The notes under the pieces are model-generated. The model worked only from the letters and a program-made list of their open reading frames with translations. It was not told the origin of the DNA and did not search any database. Both the position numbers and the translations under genes were made by a program. DNA of 64,000 bases, taken from assembly GCA_963718755.1 (NCBI GenBank), contig OY970376.1:248001-312000 (forward strand). The letters run 5' to 3'. Origin of the DNA: VRUE01 sp963718755. GTDB taxonomy: Bacteria; Actinomycetota; Thermoleophilia; Solirubrobacterales; 70-9. How positions within the stretch are numbered: position 1 is the stretch's first letter; every line of letters starts with the position of its first letter. Positions 16,428-24,745 of the stretch are shown here, piece by piece.

Positions 16428-17330
16428 CTAGGGCAGCGGCTCCCACTCCCAGGCCTGCTTGGAGGCCAAGCCGTCCTTCTGCTCCATATAGAGGCGGAAC
16501 TCGGTCAGCTCTTCGGGCTCGATCCCGTAGACGTGCTCGGCCTCGGGGAAGCGGTGCGAGCGCACCTCCTCCGCGTAGCGGCCGACCCCCTCGACCATCG
16601 CCGCGTGGATCTCGGCATAGCGCTTGACGAATTTGGGCGAGCGGCCGGTCGTGATCCCGAGCAGGTCGTGGTAGACGAGCACCTGGCCGGCGGTGGCCGA
16701 GCCGGCGCCGATGCCGATCGCCGGGATCTCGAGCTTCTCGACGATCGCCTCGGTGATCGCCGCCGGAACCGCCTCGAAGACGATCGCGAAGCAGCCGACC
16801 GACTGCAGGGCGAGGGCGTCCTCGAGCAGCTGAATCGCACCCTGCGCGGTCTTTCCCTGGGTCTTGTAGCCACCGAGCGCGGTCGCGGTCTGCGGCGTCA
16901 GGCCGACATGACCCATAACTGGGATGCCGGCGCGGATGATCGCCCGTGCCCGCTCGACCGAGGTCCCCCCCGCCTCGAGCTTGACCACCTGGCAGCCCGT
17001 CTCCTTGACCATTCGCTGGGCGCTCTGCACCGCCAGCTCGTTGCTGGCCTCATAGCTGCCCATCGGCATGTCGCCGACCATCAACGGAGTCTTCAGGCCG
17101 CGGCGCACAGCCTTGCCGAGCATGATCATCTCGTCCATCGAGACCGGCTCGGTGCCGGGGTACCCGAGCACGACCATCGCCGCGGTGTCGCCGACGAGGA
17201 CGAGGTCGACGCCGGCTTCCTCGGCAACGCGGGCCGAGGGGAAGTCGTAGGCGGTGACCATCACGATCGGCTCGCCGGCCTCCTTCATCTCGGCCAGGCG
17301 CGGCAGGGTGACGGGCTGGCGATCGCTCAT
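16428..17330 (-). CDS. panB: 3-methyl-2-oxobutanoate hydroxymethyltransferase PanB, 300 aa
   Basis: First committed step of pantothenate synthesis: adds a hydroxymethyl group from methylene-THF to 2-oxoisovalerate, giving ketopantoate. Motifs: VMVTAYDFPSARVAEEAGVD, LVGDTAAMVVLGY, PLMVGDMPMGSY, VKLEAGG, PVMGHVGLTPQ, AIGIGAGSATAGQVLVYHD (metal and substrate site). Length is slightly above average through a C-terminal extension. Third gene of panC-panD-panB; the ATG overlaps the panD stop. No panE is present; ketopantoate reduction must be encoded elsewhere. Confidence 0.98.
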   Translation of the reverse strand: MSDRQPVTLPRLAEMKEAGEPIVMVTAYDFPSARVAEEAGVDLVLVGDTAAMVVLGYPGTEPVSMDEMIMLGKAVRRGLKTPLMVGDMPMGSYEASNELAVQSAQRMVKETGCQVVKLEAGGTSVERARAIIRAGIPVMGHVGLTPQTATALGGYKTQGKTAQGAIQLLEDALALQSVGCFAIVFEAVPAAITEAIVEKLEIPAIGIGAGSATAGQVLVYHDLLGITTGRSPKFVKRYAEIHAAMVEGVGRYAEEVRSHRFPEAEHVYGIEPEELTEFRLYMEQKDGLASKQAWEWEPLP

Positions 17331-17722
17331 GACAGGACCTCCTGTGAGAGCAGCACCTCGGGGTGGCTGTCGACCGCCACCGAGCGGTTCCCTTCGTCGA
17401 CGTGGACGACGACCGGTGAGTAGGTCTCCAGGTCGCTCTCGTCGTAGGCGCCGAAGGAGGCGACGATGATCTTGTGGCCGGGTTGGGTCAGGTGGGCGGC
17501 GGCCCCGTTGACCTGCATCGTGCCCGAGCCGGGCTCGCCGTCGATCACGTAGGTGACGAAGCGGGCGCCGTTGTCGATGTCCCAGACGTGCACCTGCTCG
17601 TTGGTGATCAGGTCGGCCTGGGCCATCAACTCGGTGTCGATCGTGATGCTGCCGATGTAATCGACGTCGCAGTCGGTCACGGTCGCCCGGTGGATCTTGG
17701 ACTTGAGCATCTGCCTCTGCAT
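17327..17722 (-). CDS. panD: Aspartate 1-decarboxylase PanD, 131 aa
   Basis: Pyruvoyl-dependent enzyme making beta-alanine for pantothenate. The self-cleavage site is the Gly-Ser of DYIGSITID: the Ser becomes the pyruvoyl group after processing of the proenzyme. The start MQRQMLKSKIHRATVTDCD is standard, and NGARFVTYVIDGEPGSG plus NGAAAHLTQPGHKIIVASFG complete the double-psi barrel. The ATG overlaps the panC stop. Confidence 0.98.
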   Translation of the reverse strand: MQRQMLKSKIHRATVTDCDVDYIGSITIDTELMAQADLITNEQVHVWDIDNGARFVTYVIDGEPGSGTMQVNGAAAHLTQPGHKIIVASFGAYDESDLETYSPVVVHVDEGNRSVAVDSHPEVLLSQEVLS

Positions 17723-18636
17723 CAGGTTCCTTCCCCTCTCCCGGCGTCGCCGGCGATTGTCACGTTGTCGATCAGCCGCGCCGGGCCGACCCTGGCCGCA
17801 ACCGCGATCAGCACCGGCTGGCCATCCATCTCGGCCACCGGCTCCAAGTTCTCCGTGTCGCGGGCCTCGAGGTACTCGGCCTCGACTCCCGCCTTCTCCA
17901 GCTCACGGCGACCGGCTTCGATGCCGGCCGTAAGCGAGCCCTCCTGGACGGTCCGCTCAACGACCCGCAGCGCTCGCGAAAGCGCGGCTGCCTGCTGCCG
18001 CTCGGTCGGGCTCAAGTAGGCATTGCGCGAGCTCATCGCCAGGCCGTCGGGCTCGCGCACGATCGGCAGCGCCTCGATCCGGACCGGGATGTCGAGGTCA
18101 CGCACCATGCGGCGGATCGCCGCCACCTGCTGGGCGTCCTTCTGGCCGAAGTAGGCGACGTCTGGCTGAACCGAGTTGAAGAGCTTGGCGACGACCGTGG
18201 TGACGCCGCGGAAGTGCTCGGGGCCGCGCCGGCTCGGGTCGCCGCAGAGACCCTCGGTCACGCCGGCGACCTCGACCGTGGTTGAGAAGCCGTCGGGGTA
18301 GACCTCCTCGACAGCCGGCGCGTAGATCAGGTCGACGCCCGCTTCGCCGGCCAGCTCGGCGTCGCGCTGCTCGTCGCGCGGATAGCGCTCGAGGTCCTCG
18401 CCGAGACCGAACTGGGTCGGGTTGACGAAGAGGCTCATGACGACGACGTCGCACTCGGCGCGCGCGGCGCGCAGCAGCGAGAGATGGCCCTCATGCAGGA
18501 ACCCCATCGTCGGCACCAGGCCGATCGAGCTGCCCTCCGCGCGCGCGGCGGCAAGCGCGGCTCGCAGCTCGTCCGTGGCGCGGACGAACTTCACGCCTGC
18601 TCTTGCATGCGGTGGCTCAGTCAGTGCGAGGTTCAT
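17722..18636 (-). CDS. panC: Pantoate--beta-alanine ligase PanC, 304 aa
   Basis: ATP-dependent ligase of the adenylyltransferase superfamily, the last step of pantothenate synthesis. Motifs: LVPTMGFLHEGHLSLLRAA (with the HxGH-type HEGH), SLFVNPTQFG, YPRDEQRD, FRGVTTVVAKLFNSVQPDVAYFGQKDAQQ, and VREPDGLAMSSRNAYLSP (KMSKS-like SSRN). First gene of the long leftward operon, divergent from the esterase at 18710. The family substrate pantoate is provided by PanB plus a reductase not seen here. An ATG further inside is possible but would drop nothing essential. Confidence 0.98.
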   Translation of the reverse strand: MNLALTEPPHARAGVKFVRATDELRAALAAARAEGSSIGLVPTMGFLHEGHLSLLRAARAECDVVVMSLFVNPTQFGLGEDLERYPRDEQRDAELAGEAGVDLIYAPAVEEVYPDGFSTTVEVAGVTEGLCGDPSRRGPEHFRGVTTVVAKLFNSVQPDVAYFGQKDAQQVAAIRRMVRDLDIPVRIEALPIVREPDGLAMSSRNAYLSPTERQQAAALSRALRVVERTVQEGSLTAGIEAGRRELEKAGVEAEYLEARDTENLEPVAEMDGQPVLIAVAARVGPARLIDNVTIAGDAGRGEGT

Positions 18637-18709
18637 GATGGTCCATGCCCGGGGGTCACGGCCGAAATCCGATTATAGGCACGTTCCGGCGGAACTAAGC
18701 TGGTTTTCG

Positions 18710-19588
18710 ATGGATCGCCCTCTTCGCCCATCGCGGCGTCAGATCCGACGACGCCGGCAGACGGCGCTCGCCGCATTGACCCTGCTGGCCCTTGCCGCCA
18801 TCTACCTCACCCTCGCTGCGACGGTTCTCGCCCCGGTCGACAGGCACGGGGCGCGCGTTTCCCAGCTGACCGTCCACAGCGCCGCCGTCGACGAAGACCT
18901 CGACGTCACCGTGTTCGAGCCCTCCGGCAAGGCCGGCGAGGGCGAGAAGCGACCGTTGCTGATCTTCCTGCACGGGCGCAGCGGCTCGAACCGGACTTTC
19001 GCCGAGGACGAGTCGGTCTTCGCCGGCCTGGCAAAGCTCGGCCGGCGAGCGCCCGTCATTGCCTTTCCGGACGGAGGTGACCACGGCTACTGGCACGACC
19101 GCGCCGAAGGGGATTGGGGGGCGTATGTGATGCGGGAGGTGATTCCGCAGGTGACGAAGCGCTACGGCACCGATCCGAGTCGCCTCGCGATCGGTGGCAT
19201 CTCGATGGGAGGCTTCGGCGCCTACGACCTGGCCCTGCTGCACCCCGGTCGCTTCTGCGCCGTCGGCGGCCACTCCCCCGCACTCTGGTTCGACGGCGGC
19301 GAAACGGCCCCAGGGGCCTTCGACAACGCCGCTGACTTCAACCGTCACGACATCGTCGACGCTCTGCAGGGCGACCCCGGCGCCTTCGGCGACACCCCAA
19401 TCTGGAACGACTATGGGAAGGGGGACCCCTTCAGGGTGTATGACGAGGGCTTCGTCGCCACGCTCCGGTCCGGTGGCGCCGATATCCGCGCGCATACCTG
19501 GCCCGGTGGTCATGACAGCACCTACTGGAATCGCCACTGGGCCGCCTACCTGCGCTTCTACGCGAACGCGTTGGCGCACTGCCCCTGA
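18710..19588 (+). CDS. Membrane-anchored or secreted alpha/beta-hydrolase esterase, 292 aa
   Basis: An alpha/beta-hydrolase of the esterase D / antigen-85-like group. The nucleophile elbow is GGISMGGFGAYDLALL (Ser in GISMG), the oxyanion region LLIFLHGRSGSNRTF, and the late His lies in WPGGHDSTYWNRHW; the acidic residue is likely in the GDPFRVYDEG region. An N-terminal segment (TALAALTLLALAAIYLTLAA) after a stretch of Arg acts as signal anchor, so it works outside the membrane. I chose the ATG at 18710 directly before this basic segment. Its natural ester substrate is unknown. A 73-base divergent region separates it from panC. Confidence 0.85.
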   Translation: MDRPLRPSRRQIRRRRQTALAALTLLALAAIYLTLAATVLAPVDRHGARVSQLTVHSAAVDEDLDVTVFEPSGKAGEGEKRPLLIFLHGRSGSNRTFAEDESVFAGLAKLGRRAPVIAFPDGGDHGYWHDRAEGDWGAYVMREVIPQVTKRYGTDPSRLAIGGISMGGFGAYDLALLHPGRFCAVGGHSPALWFDGGETAPGAFDNAADFNRHDIVDALQGDPGAFGDTPIWNDYGKGDPFRVYDEGFVATLRSGGADIRAHTWPGGHDSTYWNRHWAAYLRFYANALAHCP

Positions 19589-19604
19589 CGATCTCGACCG
19601 CCTC

Positions 19605-20354
19605 TCAGTGTTCGGGAGCGCCTGCGGGCGGAGTTCCGGGAGGCGGCGCCGGCCCCCAGCTCCTGCGCCCATCGCCGTCGATCGGGATCGGCGGTCCGCC
19701 GACCGCCGGGGTGTCGAGCGTCACATCGGCGATCGCCTTTACCCGAGAGAGGACCTCGCGCACTTCGCTCTTGTCCCCCTGGAAGCCCCATTGGTGCAAG
19801 TCTGCGGTGAGGCCCGATGCGTCGATGCCGGCGGCATCGGCGAGAAAGAGCGCGCGCGGCATGTGAAAGCCCTGGGTCACGACCACCGCGTCGCGAACTC
19901 CGAAGACGCTGCGCGCCCTGATCATCGTCGCCCAGGTGTCGAAGCCGGCGTGATCCTCGAAGACATCGTGAGCCGAGACGCCGGCGCGAACCAATGCCTT
20001 GCGCATCGTCCCCGGCTCGTCGTAGGCCCAGGCGTGGTGATCGCCGGAGACGAGCACCTTCTCGACCTTGCCGGCGTGCCAGAGGGACGCGGCCTGGCGG
20101 ACCCGATCGGCCAGCATTGAGCTCATCGATCCGTCTGGATTGACCAGCGCACCCGGGACGATCGCCACCTGCGCGTGTGGAACGTCGGAGACCTCGCTCG
20201 TCGCGTGCCCCTTCTCGCTCAAGAGCACATAGGCGTTGGAGAGCACGGCGGCTAGGACCAGCAGTCCTGCGACCGACACCGCCGACCTCGACAGGCGCGG
20301 CCAGCGCCGTAGCGGCGCGGTCACCTTTCGCCAGACCCTGCTCAGCAGTTGCAT
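19605..20354 (-). CDS. SanA/YdcF-like DUF218 membrane protein, 249 aa
   Basis: DUF218 domain with one N-terminal membrane anchor (AVSVAGLLVLAAVLSNAYVLL), domain outside the membrane. Conserved parts: AQVAIVPGALVNPDGSMSSMLADRV, KVLVSGDHHAWAYDEPGTMR, VFEDHAGFDTWATMIRA, VVVTQGFHMPRALFLAD. This is the SanA/YdcF pattern, linked in other bacteria to envelope integrity. A Pro-rich tail ends the protein. The ATG at 20354 overlaps the stop of the acyltransferase, so the two probably act on the same surface polymer (inference). Confidence 0.85.
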   Translation of the reverse strand: MQLLSRVWRKVTAPLRRWPRLSRSAVSVAGLLVLAAVLSNAYVLLSEKGHATSEVSDVPHAQVAIVPGALVNPDGSMSSMLADRVRQAASLWHAGKVEKVLVSGDHHAWAYDEPGTMRKALVRAGVSAHDVFEDHAGFDTWATMIRARSVFGVRDAVVVTQGFHMPRALFLADAAGIDASGLTADLHQWGFQGDKSEVREVLSRVKAIADVTLDTPAVGGPPIPIDGDGRRSWGPAPPPGTPPAGAPEH

Positions 20355-20935
20355 CAGCGGAAATCTATGGGCTTGATCACGCGGGCAGGGGCGCCGGCGG
20401 CGATCGAGGCCGCGGGCAGGTCCTTGGTGACGACGGAGTTGGCGCCGATCACGCACCGGTCGCCGATCGTCACCCCGCTGGTCACCGCGCAATTGACGCC
20501 GAACCAGCAGTTGGAGCCGATCTTCACCGGGCCCTTGCTGGTGAACCCCTGCCAGGTGATCGGCGTGTCCGGATCGTCGAAGCGGTGCTCGGCGTCGCCG
20601 ACGAAGCAGCCGTTGGCGAACATCGTGTGCTCGCCGATCTCGATCCGCTCGTGCGCGGCCAGCATCGTGTTGCGGTTGAGGAAGCAGCCGGCACCGATCT
20701 CGATCTCGGCCTCGGGCGCGAGCGTCAGCCAGCAGCCGGGCTCGAACAGGGTGCCCTCGCCGATCAGCAGGCGGCCCTCGTCGAGCGCCTCCAGCAGCTC
20801 GCCCTCGACCGGCTGGCGGATGAAGAAGCCGCCCCGCGCCGCGTGGCGCGCCAAACGCAGGCGCCGCAGGGGGCGCCTGTTGCGCTCATACCAGCGCCGC
20901 TTCTGCCACCAAAGCCTCCAACCCGACTCACTCAT
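20354..20935 (-). CDS. Left-handed beta-helix (hexapeptide repeat) acyltransferase, 193 aa
   Basis: LbetaH transferase of the WbbJ/LacA type, moving an acetyl or similar acyl group from CoA to a sugar or lipid hydroxyl. The repeats run through IGEGTLFEPGCWLTLAPEAE, IEIGAGCFLNRNTML and VKIGSNCWFGVNCAVTSGV to IGDRCVIGANSVVTKDLPA and the closing IAAGAPARVIKPI. An Arg/Trp-rich N-terminus (LWWQKRRWYERNRRPLRRL) may associate with membranes. First gene of a two-gene unit with the SanA-like protein; divergent from the ROK kinase. Confidence 0.88.
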   Translation of the reverse strand: MSESGWRLWWQKRRWYERNRRPLRRLRLARHAARGGFFIRQPVEGELLEALDEGRLLIGEGTLFEPGCWLTLAPEAEIEIGAGCFLNRNTMLAAHERIEIGEHTMFANGCFVGDAEHRFDDPDTPITWQGFTSKGPVKIGSNCWFGVNCAVTSGVTIGDRCVIGANSVVTKDLPAASIAAGAPARVIKPIDFR

Positions 20936-20957
20936 CGCCGCCCACCCTACGAAACCC

Positions 20958-21007
20958 CCGCCGACGGGCCTACCGGTCGTCCATCGACCGGAATCGGCCG
21001 TCGGCGG
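20958..21007. repeat. Compound inverted repeat in a divergent promoter region
   Basis: Outer arms CCGCCGACGG (20958-20967) and CCGTCGGCGG (20998-21007) are perfect complements. Nested inside them are CCGGTCG (20973-20979) and CGACCGG (20985-20991). It occupies most of the 86-base space between the divergent acyltransferase and ROK kinase genes and ends 14 bases before the kinase GTG. It could be an operator, a leader hairpin or one of the palindromes scattered in this genome. Confidence 0.6.
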
Positions 21008-21021
21008 AATAGACTCGCGGC

Positions 21022-21981
21022 GTGGCTGACCTGCGCGGCGGCATCGACCTCGGCGGCACCAAGATCCAGACGGCGATCGTCAGGCCGGGCGGCGAGGTGC
21101 TCGGCGAAGCGCGGCAGCCGACGCCGACCTCTGGGGGCCCCGCGGACGTCGCCCGGGCGATGGAGGATGCCCTGCGCGAAGCGGCCGCAGCTGCCGGCAT
21201 CAAGCCTGAGGAGCTCGAGGGCGTTGGGGTTGGCTCACCCGGCGACGCCGACGAGAAGACCGGCGTCGTCTCCACCGCCCGCAACCTGCCCGATTGGGAA
21301 GGCAGCTTCCCGCTTGGCGAGACGCTGGCGCAGGCGCTCGGAACCGAGGTGCGGGTCGGCAACGACGTGCAGGTCGCCACCGAGGCCGAGTTCCATCTCG
21401 GCGCCGGCCGCGAGTTCCAGAGCCTGATCGGCGTCTTCTGGGGGACCGGGGTCGGCGGCGGCATCATCCTCGACGGCAAGCCCTGGCTCGGCCGCGGCGC
21501 CGCCGGCGAGATCGGCCACATGGTGATCAAGCGCGGCGGCGCCAAGTGCCCCTGCGGCCGCAGGGGCTGCATGGAGGCCTACGCCGGCCGCGCGGCGATG
21601 GAAGCCGAGGCCCGGCGGGAGCACGAAGAGGGCCACAAGACCGACCTCTTCAAGCTGATGGAGAAGCACGAGAAACCGCGCCTGACCAGCGGCATCTGGG
21701 AGCGCGCGATCGAGCACGGCGACCACCTCGCGACGAAGCTGGTCGACCGCGCGATTGAGGCGCTGGGAACCGGCGTTGCCTCGGCCGTCAATCTGCTCGA
21801 TCCAGAAGCGGTGATCCTCGGCGGCGGCCTCGGCATCCGCTTCGGTGACCGTTACATGGAGCCGCTGAGCAAGGAGATGGCCAAGCACCTCTTCGTCGAC
21901 GAGCGGCCTCCGGCCGTTCGGGTCGCCTCGCTCGGCGACCTCGGTGGCGCGATCGGCGCCTCGCTGCTCTTTGCCCGGTAG
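21022..21981 (+). CDS. ROK-family sugar kinase (glucokinase-like), 319 aa
   Basis: Cytoplasmic ATP-dependent hexokinase of the ROK family. The N-terminal phosphate motif is GGIDLGGTKIQTAIV; the acidic catalytic pair is in VGNDVQVATEAE; GVFWGTGVGGGIILDGKPW and GEIGHMVI bind sugar. The zinc motif CPCGRRGCMEAYAG is complete. No DNA-binding domain precedes it, so it is a kinase rather than a ROK repressor. Glucose is the commonest substrate, but N-acetylglucosamine or another sugar is possible. Start GTG at 21022. Confidence 0.93.
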   Translation: MADLRGGIDLGGTKIQTAIVRPGGEVLGEARQPTPTSGGPADVARAMEDALREAAAAAGIKPEELEGVGVGSPGDADEKTGVVSTARNLPDWEGSFPLGETLAQALGTEVRVGNDVQVATEAEFHLGAGREFQSLIGVFWGTGVGGGIILDGKPWLGRGAAGEIGHMVIKRGGAKCPCGRRGCMEAYAGRAAMEAEARREHEEGHKTDLFKLMEKHEKPRLTSGIWERAIEHGDHLATKLVDRAIEALGTGVASAVNLLDPEAVILGGGLGIRFGDRYMEPLSKEMAKHLFVDERPPAVRVASLGDLGGAIGASLLFAR

Positions 21982-21985
21982 GCCG

Positions 21986-22372
21986 TCAACTCGGTTGCAT
22001 GACCTTCAGGCCCTGCCCCTCGGCAGCGTGACCAAGGCGCTCGTCATAAGTGACAAACACGCCAACCTCCTCGCGAACGCTGAGCGCAGTCGCGAGGTGG
22101 AGCGCATCCAGGCTGCGCAGAACGGTCGGCTCCAGCTCCGTTGCCTTGTCGAGGATCGGATCGTCGAGAGGTAGTAGCGAAATGCTCTCCAGCCACGCTC
22201 GAGCTTCATGGGCGTCCTCGGCGCCGCGACGAGCGCAAGCTCGAATTGACTCCACCGCCAGCAGCGCACTCGACACGTATCCGTCCCACTCAGCCAGCTC
22301 AGCCATGAGAGCGGCCTCGCCTACCTCGCCAAGCACGGCCTTCACATAGGCGGAGCTGTCGAGGTAAGCAAT
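21986..22372 (-). CDS. vapC: VapC-type PIN-domain toxin, 128 aa, non-AUG start
   Basis: PIN-domain ribonuclease toxin. The first metal-binding Asp lies in IAYLDSSAYVKAV; later acidic residues are in AVESIRA, SLDALHLATAL and VTYDERLGHAA. The first GTG in frame (22345) would leave out the LDSSA strand and its catalytic Asp, so the start must be upstream, where only ATT at 22372 fits the family's N-terminus. ATT starts are rare; translation may be coupled to the antitoxin stop 8 bases upstream. Partner of the antitoxin gene at 22381. Confidence 0.85.
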   Translation of the reverse strand: MAYLDSSAYVKAVLGEVGEAALMAELAEWDGYVSSALLAVESIRACARRGAEDAHEARAWLESISLLPLDDPILDKATELEPTVLRSLDALHLATALSVREEVGVFVTYDERLGHAAEGQGLKVMQPS

Positions 22373-22380
22373 CCGAGCGG

Positions 22381-22671
22381 CTATAGCCGCTCCTCCCGCT
22401 CCGCATCAAGCAGTTCGAGGCTAGAAGGTCCCCTTGCGCGTCTCAGCGAGGACGACCTGGCGAGTTCGACCAGATTGGCGGTGGGCATCGTCGCGCCGCG
22501 CTCCGCCACCAGCCTGGCTATCGCCGAATCCGCAGGGCCCGACGGCACGAGCCGAGCAACCTCTCGCCCCCGCTCGGTGACCCTGAAGCTTCCACCCTCC
22601 TTGACGTCCATGAGGTACCGGGAAAGGTTCTGTCGCAGCTCGCGAACGCCTACCGAGTCCATGTGCGCCAC
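22381..22671 (-). CDS. vapB: Phd/YefM-type antitoxin of the VapC pair, 96 aa
   Basis: Antitoxin with the Phd/YefM DNA-binding fold: SVGVRELRQNLSRYLMDVK followed by FRVTERGREVARLVP. The C-terminal half (about residues 50-96) is the toxin-neutralising tail and ends REERL. Normally it represses its own promoter together with the toxin. The ATG at 22671 or a second one at 22662 (MDSVGV) could be used. The upstream 35 bases contain TGCTACCGT, a candidate extended -10 box shared with the other toxin-antitoxin module in this window. Confidence 0.88.
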   Translation of the reverse strand: MAHMDSVGVRELRQNLSRYLMDVKEGGSFRVTERGREVARLVPSGPADSAIARLVAERGATMPTANLVELARSSSLRRARGPSSLELLDAEREERL

Positions 22672-22706
22672 GGTAGCACAACGATTCGAATTCCGCGCTG
22701 TGTTGT

Positions 22707-23930
22707 CTACACCCGTCCGGCGGCCTGCCGCTGTTGGCGGGCGATCGCGTCGACGAGGACGGCGAGCAGCAGGACGCCGCCGGTGACCATGAACTTGACC
22801 GCGGAGGAGAGCGCCAGCAGATCCATGCCATTGGAGATCGAGCCGATCACCAGGGCGCCAAGCAGGGCGGTCCAGACCGAGCCGCGGCCGCCGAAGAGGC
22901 TGGTGCCCGCGATCACCGGGCCGGCGATCGCGAGCAAGAGCAGTTCGCTGCCTCCCGAGCCCTGGTTTACCGCGAGCAGACGCGAGGCGGCCATGATGCC
23001 GCCGATAGCCGCCATCGTGCCGGAGATGGCGAAAACCGCCACCCGCACGCCGTTGATGCGAATTCCCGCGCGGCGAGCCGCCTCGGCGTTGCCGCCGACG
23101 GCGAAGATGTGACGGCCGAAGCGCGTTCGCTTGACCACGTACTCCATGCCGACGACGAAGGCGAGCAGGATCAGCAACGCCAACGGCACGCCGCGGTCGG
23201 AGTTGAGGACCGCCACGGCAACGATCGAGATCGCTGCCACCAGGCCCACTCGGAACACGAGCGTCGGCACGCTCTCGGCGGCGAGGCCGGCGGCCACTCG
23301 GCGTCTATGGCCGATGAAAACGACGGCGACAAACGCAGCGATGACGATCGCGCAAAAGATCCAGCCGACCGCGTCGGAGTAGAAGATGTTGGCGAGCCCG
23401 GTGATCTTGGGGTCGGTGATGTTGATCGAGCCGGTTGAGCCGAGCACCTGCAACAGCGCTCCCTGCCAGGCCAGCAAGCCGGCGAGGGTGACGACGAACG
23501 AGGGGATGACGAAGCGGCTGAAGAGCGAACCCTGCAGCAGCCCGATCGCGGTGCCGACCAGGACCGCCGCGACGATCGCCAGGTAGGGGCTCCAGCCGTG
23601 CTGGACGTTGAGCACCGCCATCACCCCGGCGGCGAGGCCGCTGACCGCGCCCACCGAGAGGTCGATCTCACCCAGCAGCAATACGTAGACGACGCCAACC
23701 GAGATCAGGCCGATCGCCGTGATCTGCAGCATCAGGTTGGTCAGGTTCTCGGCAGAGAGAAAGCGGTCGTTCTGGGACTGGAAGATGATCCAGATCAGCG
23801 CCAGGCCGAGGACGACGCGGACGGATGCGAGATCGCCCTGGACGAGGCGACGCAGGGACTCCCGACTGAGCAGGCTCGAACCGCCGGACCCCTCGGCCGC
23901 CGCCGGCGCGGTCGCGCTCTCGCCCCTCAT
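22707..23930 (-). CDS. Sugar ABC transporter permease (XylH/RbsC family), 407 aa
   Basis: Membrane subunit of a CUT2-class sugar importer. It has about ten to eleven hydrophobic segments; the signature region LLGEIDLSVGAVSGLAAG and the cytoplasmic VKRTRFGRHIFAVGGNAEAARRAGI loop (contact to the ATPase) are typical of XylH-like permeases. Last of the three genes in the order binding protein, ATPase, permease; the start overlaps the ATPase stop by 4 bases. The sugar is probably xylose or a related pentose/hexose, but no catabolic gene nearby supports a choice. Confidence 0.92.
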   Translation of the reverse strand: MRGESATAPAAAEGSGGSSLLSRESLRRLVQGDLASVRVVLGLALIWIIFQSQNDRFLSAENLTNLMLQITAIGLISVGVVYVLLLGEIDLSVGAVSGLAAGVMAVLNVQHGWSPYLAIVAAVLVGTAIGLLQGSLFSRFVIPSFVVTLAGLLAWQGALLQVLGSTGSINITDPKITGLANIFYSDAVGWIFCAIVIAAFVAVVFIGHRRRVAAGLAAESVPTLVFRVGLVAAISIVAVAVLNSDRGVPLALLILLAFVVGMEYVVKRTRFGRHIFAVGGNAEAARRAGIRINGVRVAVFAISGTMAAIGGIMAASRLLAVNQGSGGSELLLLAIAGPVIAGTSLFGGRGSVWTALLGALVIGSISNGMDLLALSSAVKFMVTGGVLLLAVLVDAIARQQRQAAGRV

Positions 23931-24727
23931 CTCTCCTCCCCTCGCTCGTTCCCGGCGTTTTGGCCGTTGCCGCCCTCGCCGATGCCGGTGATCGCCGAGA
24001 CGACGTGCTCCTCGGTCGTCTGTTCGGCCTTGAAGTCCCCGGCGGCTCGGCCGAGGCGCAGGACGACGATCCGGTCGGCGACCTCGAAGACGTTGGCGAG
24101 GTTGTGGCTGATCACGACCACTCCCAACCCCCGCTCTTTCAAGCGGCCGATCAACCCCAGAACCTGCTTGGTCTGCGGCACCCCGAGAGCCGCCGTGGGC
24201 TCGTCCAGCAGTACGACCCGGGGCTCGCCGAGGAGGGAGCGCGCGACCGCTACCTGCTGGCGCTGCCCGCCGGAGAGGGTGCCGACCTCCGTGCGAACGC
24301 TCGGAATCGTCACCGCGAGGCTGGAGAGCAGCTCCCCGGCGCGGTGCTCCATCTTCGCCTCGTCGAGCTGGCGCGAGACCTCACCGGTGCCCGGCGATAT
24401 CTCCTCCTGTCCGAGGAAGATGTTGGCGACGACGTCGAGGTTGTCGCAGAGGGCAAGGTCCTGGTAGACGGTGGCGATTCCGAGCCGGGTCGCGTCCTGC
24501 GGTCGTGAGACCTTTATCTCGTTGCCGTCGAAGCGCATCCGGCCGGCGTCGGCCGAGTGGATGCCGGCGATCGTCTTCACCAGCGTCGACTTGCCGGCCC
24601 CGTTGTCCCCGACCAAGCCGACGACCTCGCCGGCGTGGACGGCGAAGTCGACCCGGTCCAGAGCCTGGACCGGGCCGAATCGCTTGCTCACCTCATCGAG
24701 CTCGAGGAGCACCCCGTTTGAGCTCAT
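23927..24727 (-). CDS. Sugar ABC transporter ATP-binding protein, single-domain, 266 aa
   Basis: ATPase subunit of the CUT2-type importer. Walker A is GLVGDNGAGKSTLVKTIAG, the Q-loop is VYQDLAL, the ABC signature LSGGQRQQVAVARSLL, Walker B VVLLDEPTAAL and the switch His is in VISHNLANV. At 266 aa it carries one nucleotide-binding domain, like FrcA, whereas XylG/RbsA are double-length; it must form a homodimer. It sits between the binding-protein gene (18 bases upstream) and the permease gene (overlap). Confidence 0.94.
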   Translation of the reverse strand: MSSNGVLLELDEVSKRFGPVQALDRVDFAVHAGEVVGLVGDNGAGKSTLVKTIAGIHSADAGRMRFDGNEIKVSRPQDATRLGIATVYQDLALCDNLDVVANIFLGQEEISPGTGEVSRQLDEAKMEHRAGELLSSLAVTIPSVRTEVGTLSGGQRQQVAVARSLLGEPRVVLLDEPTAALGVPQTKQVLGLIGRLKERGLGVVVISHNLANVFEVADRIVVLRLGRAAGDFKAEQTTEEHVVSAITGIGEGGNGQNAGNERGEER

Positions 24728-24745
24728 CGCCCGCGCCCCCGCGCC

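Noticed and set aside
19420..19445. GAAGGGG/CCCCTTC inverted repeat in the esterase gene
   Set aside because: It lies in the conserved YGKGDPF segment of the protein, so it is explained by coding; no insertion is evident.
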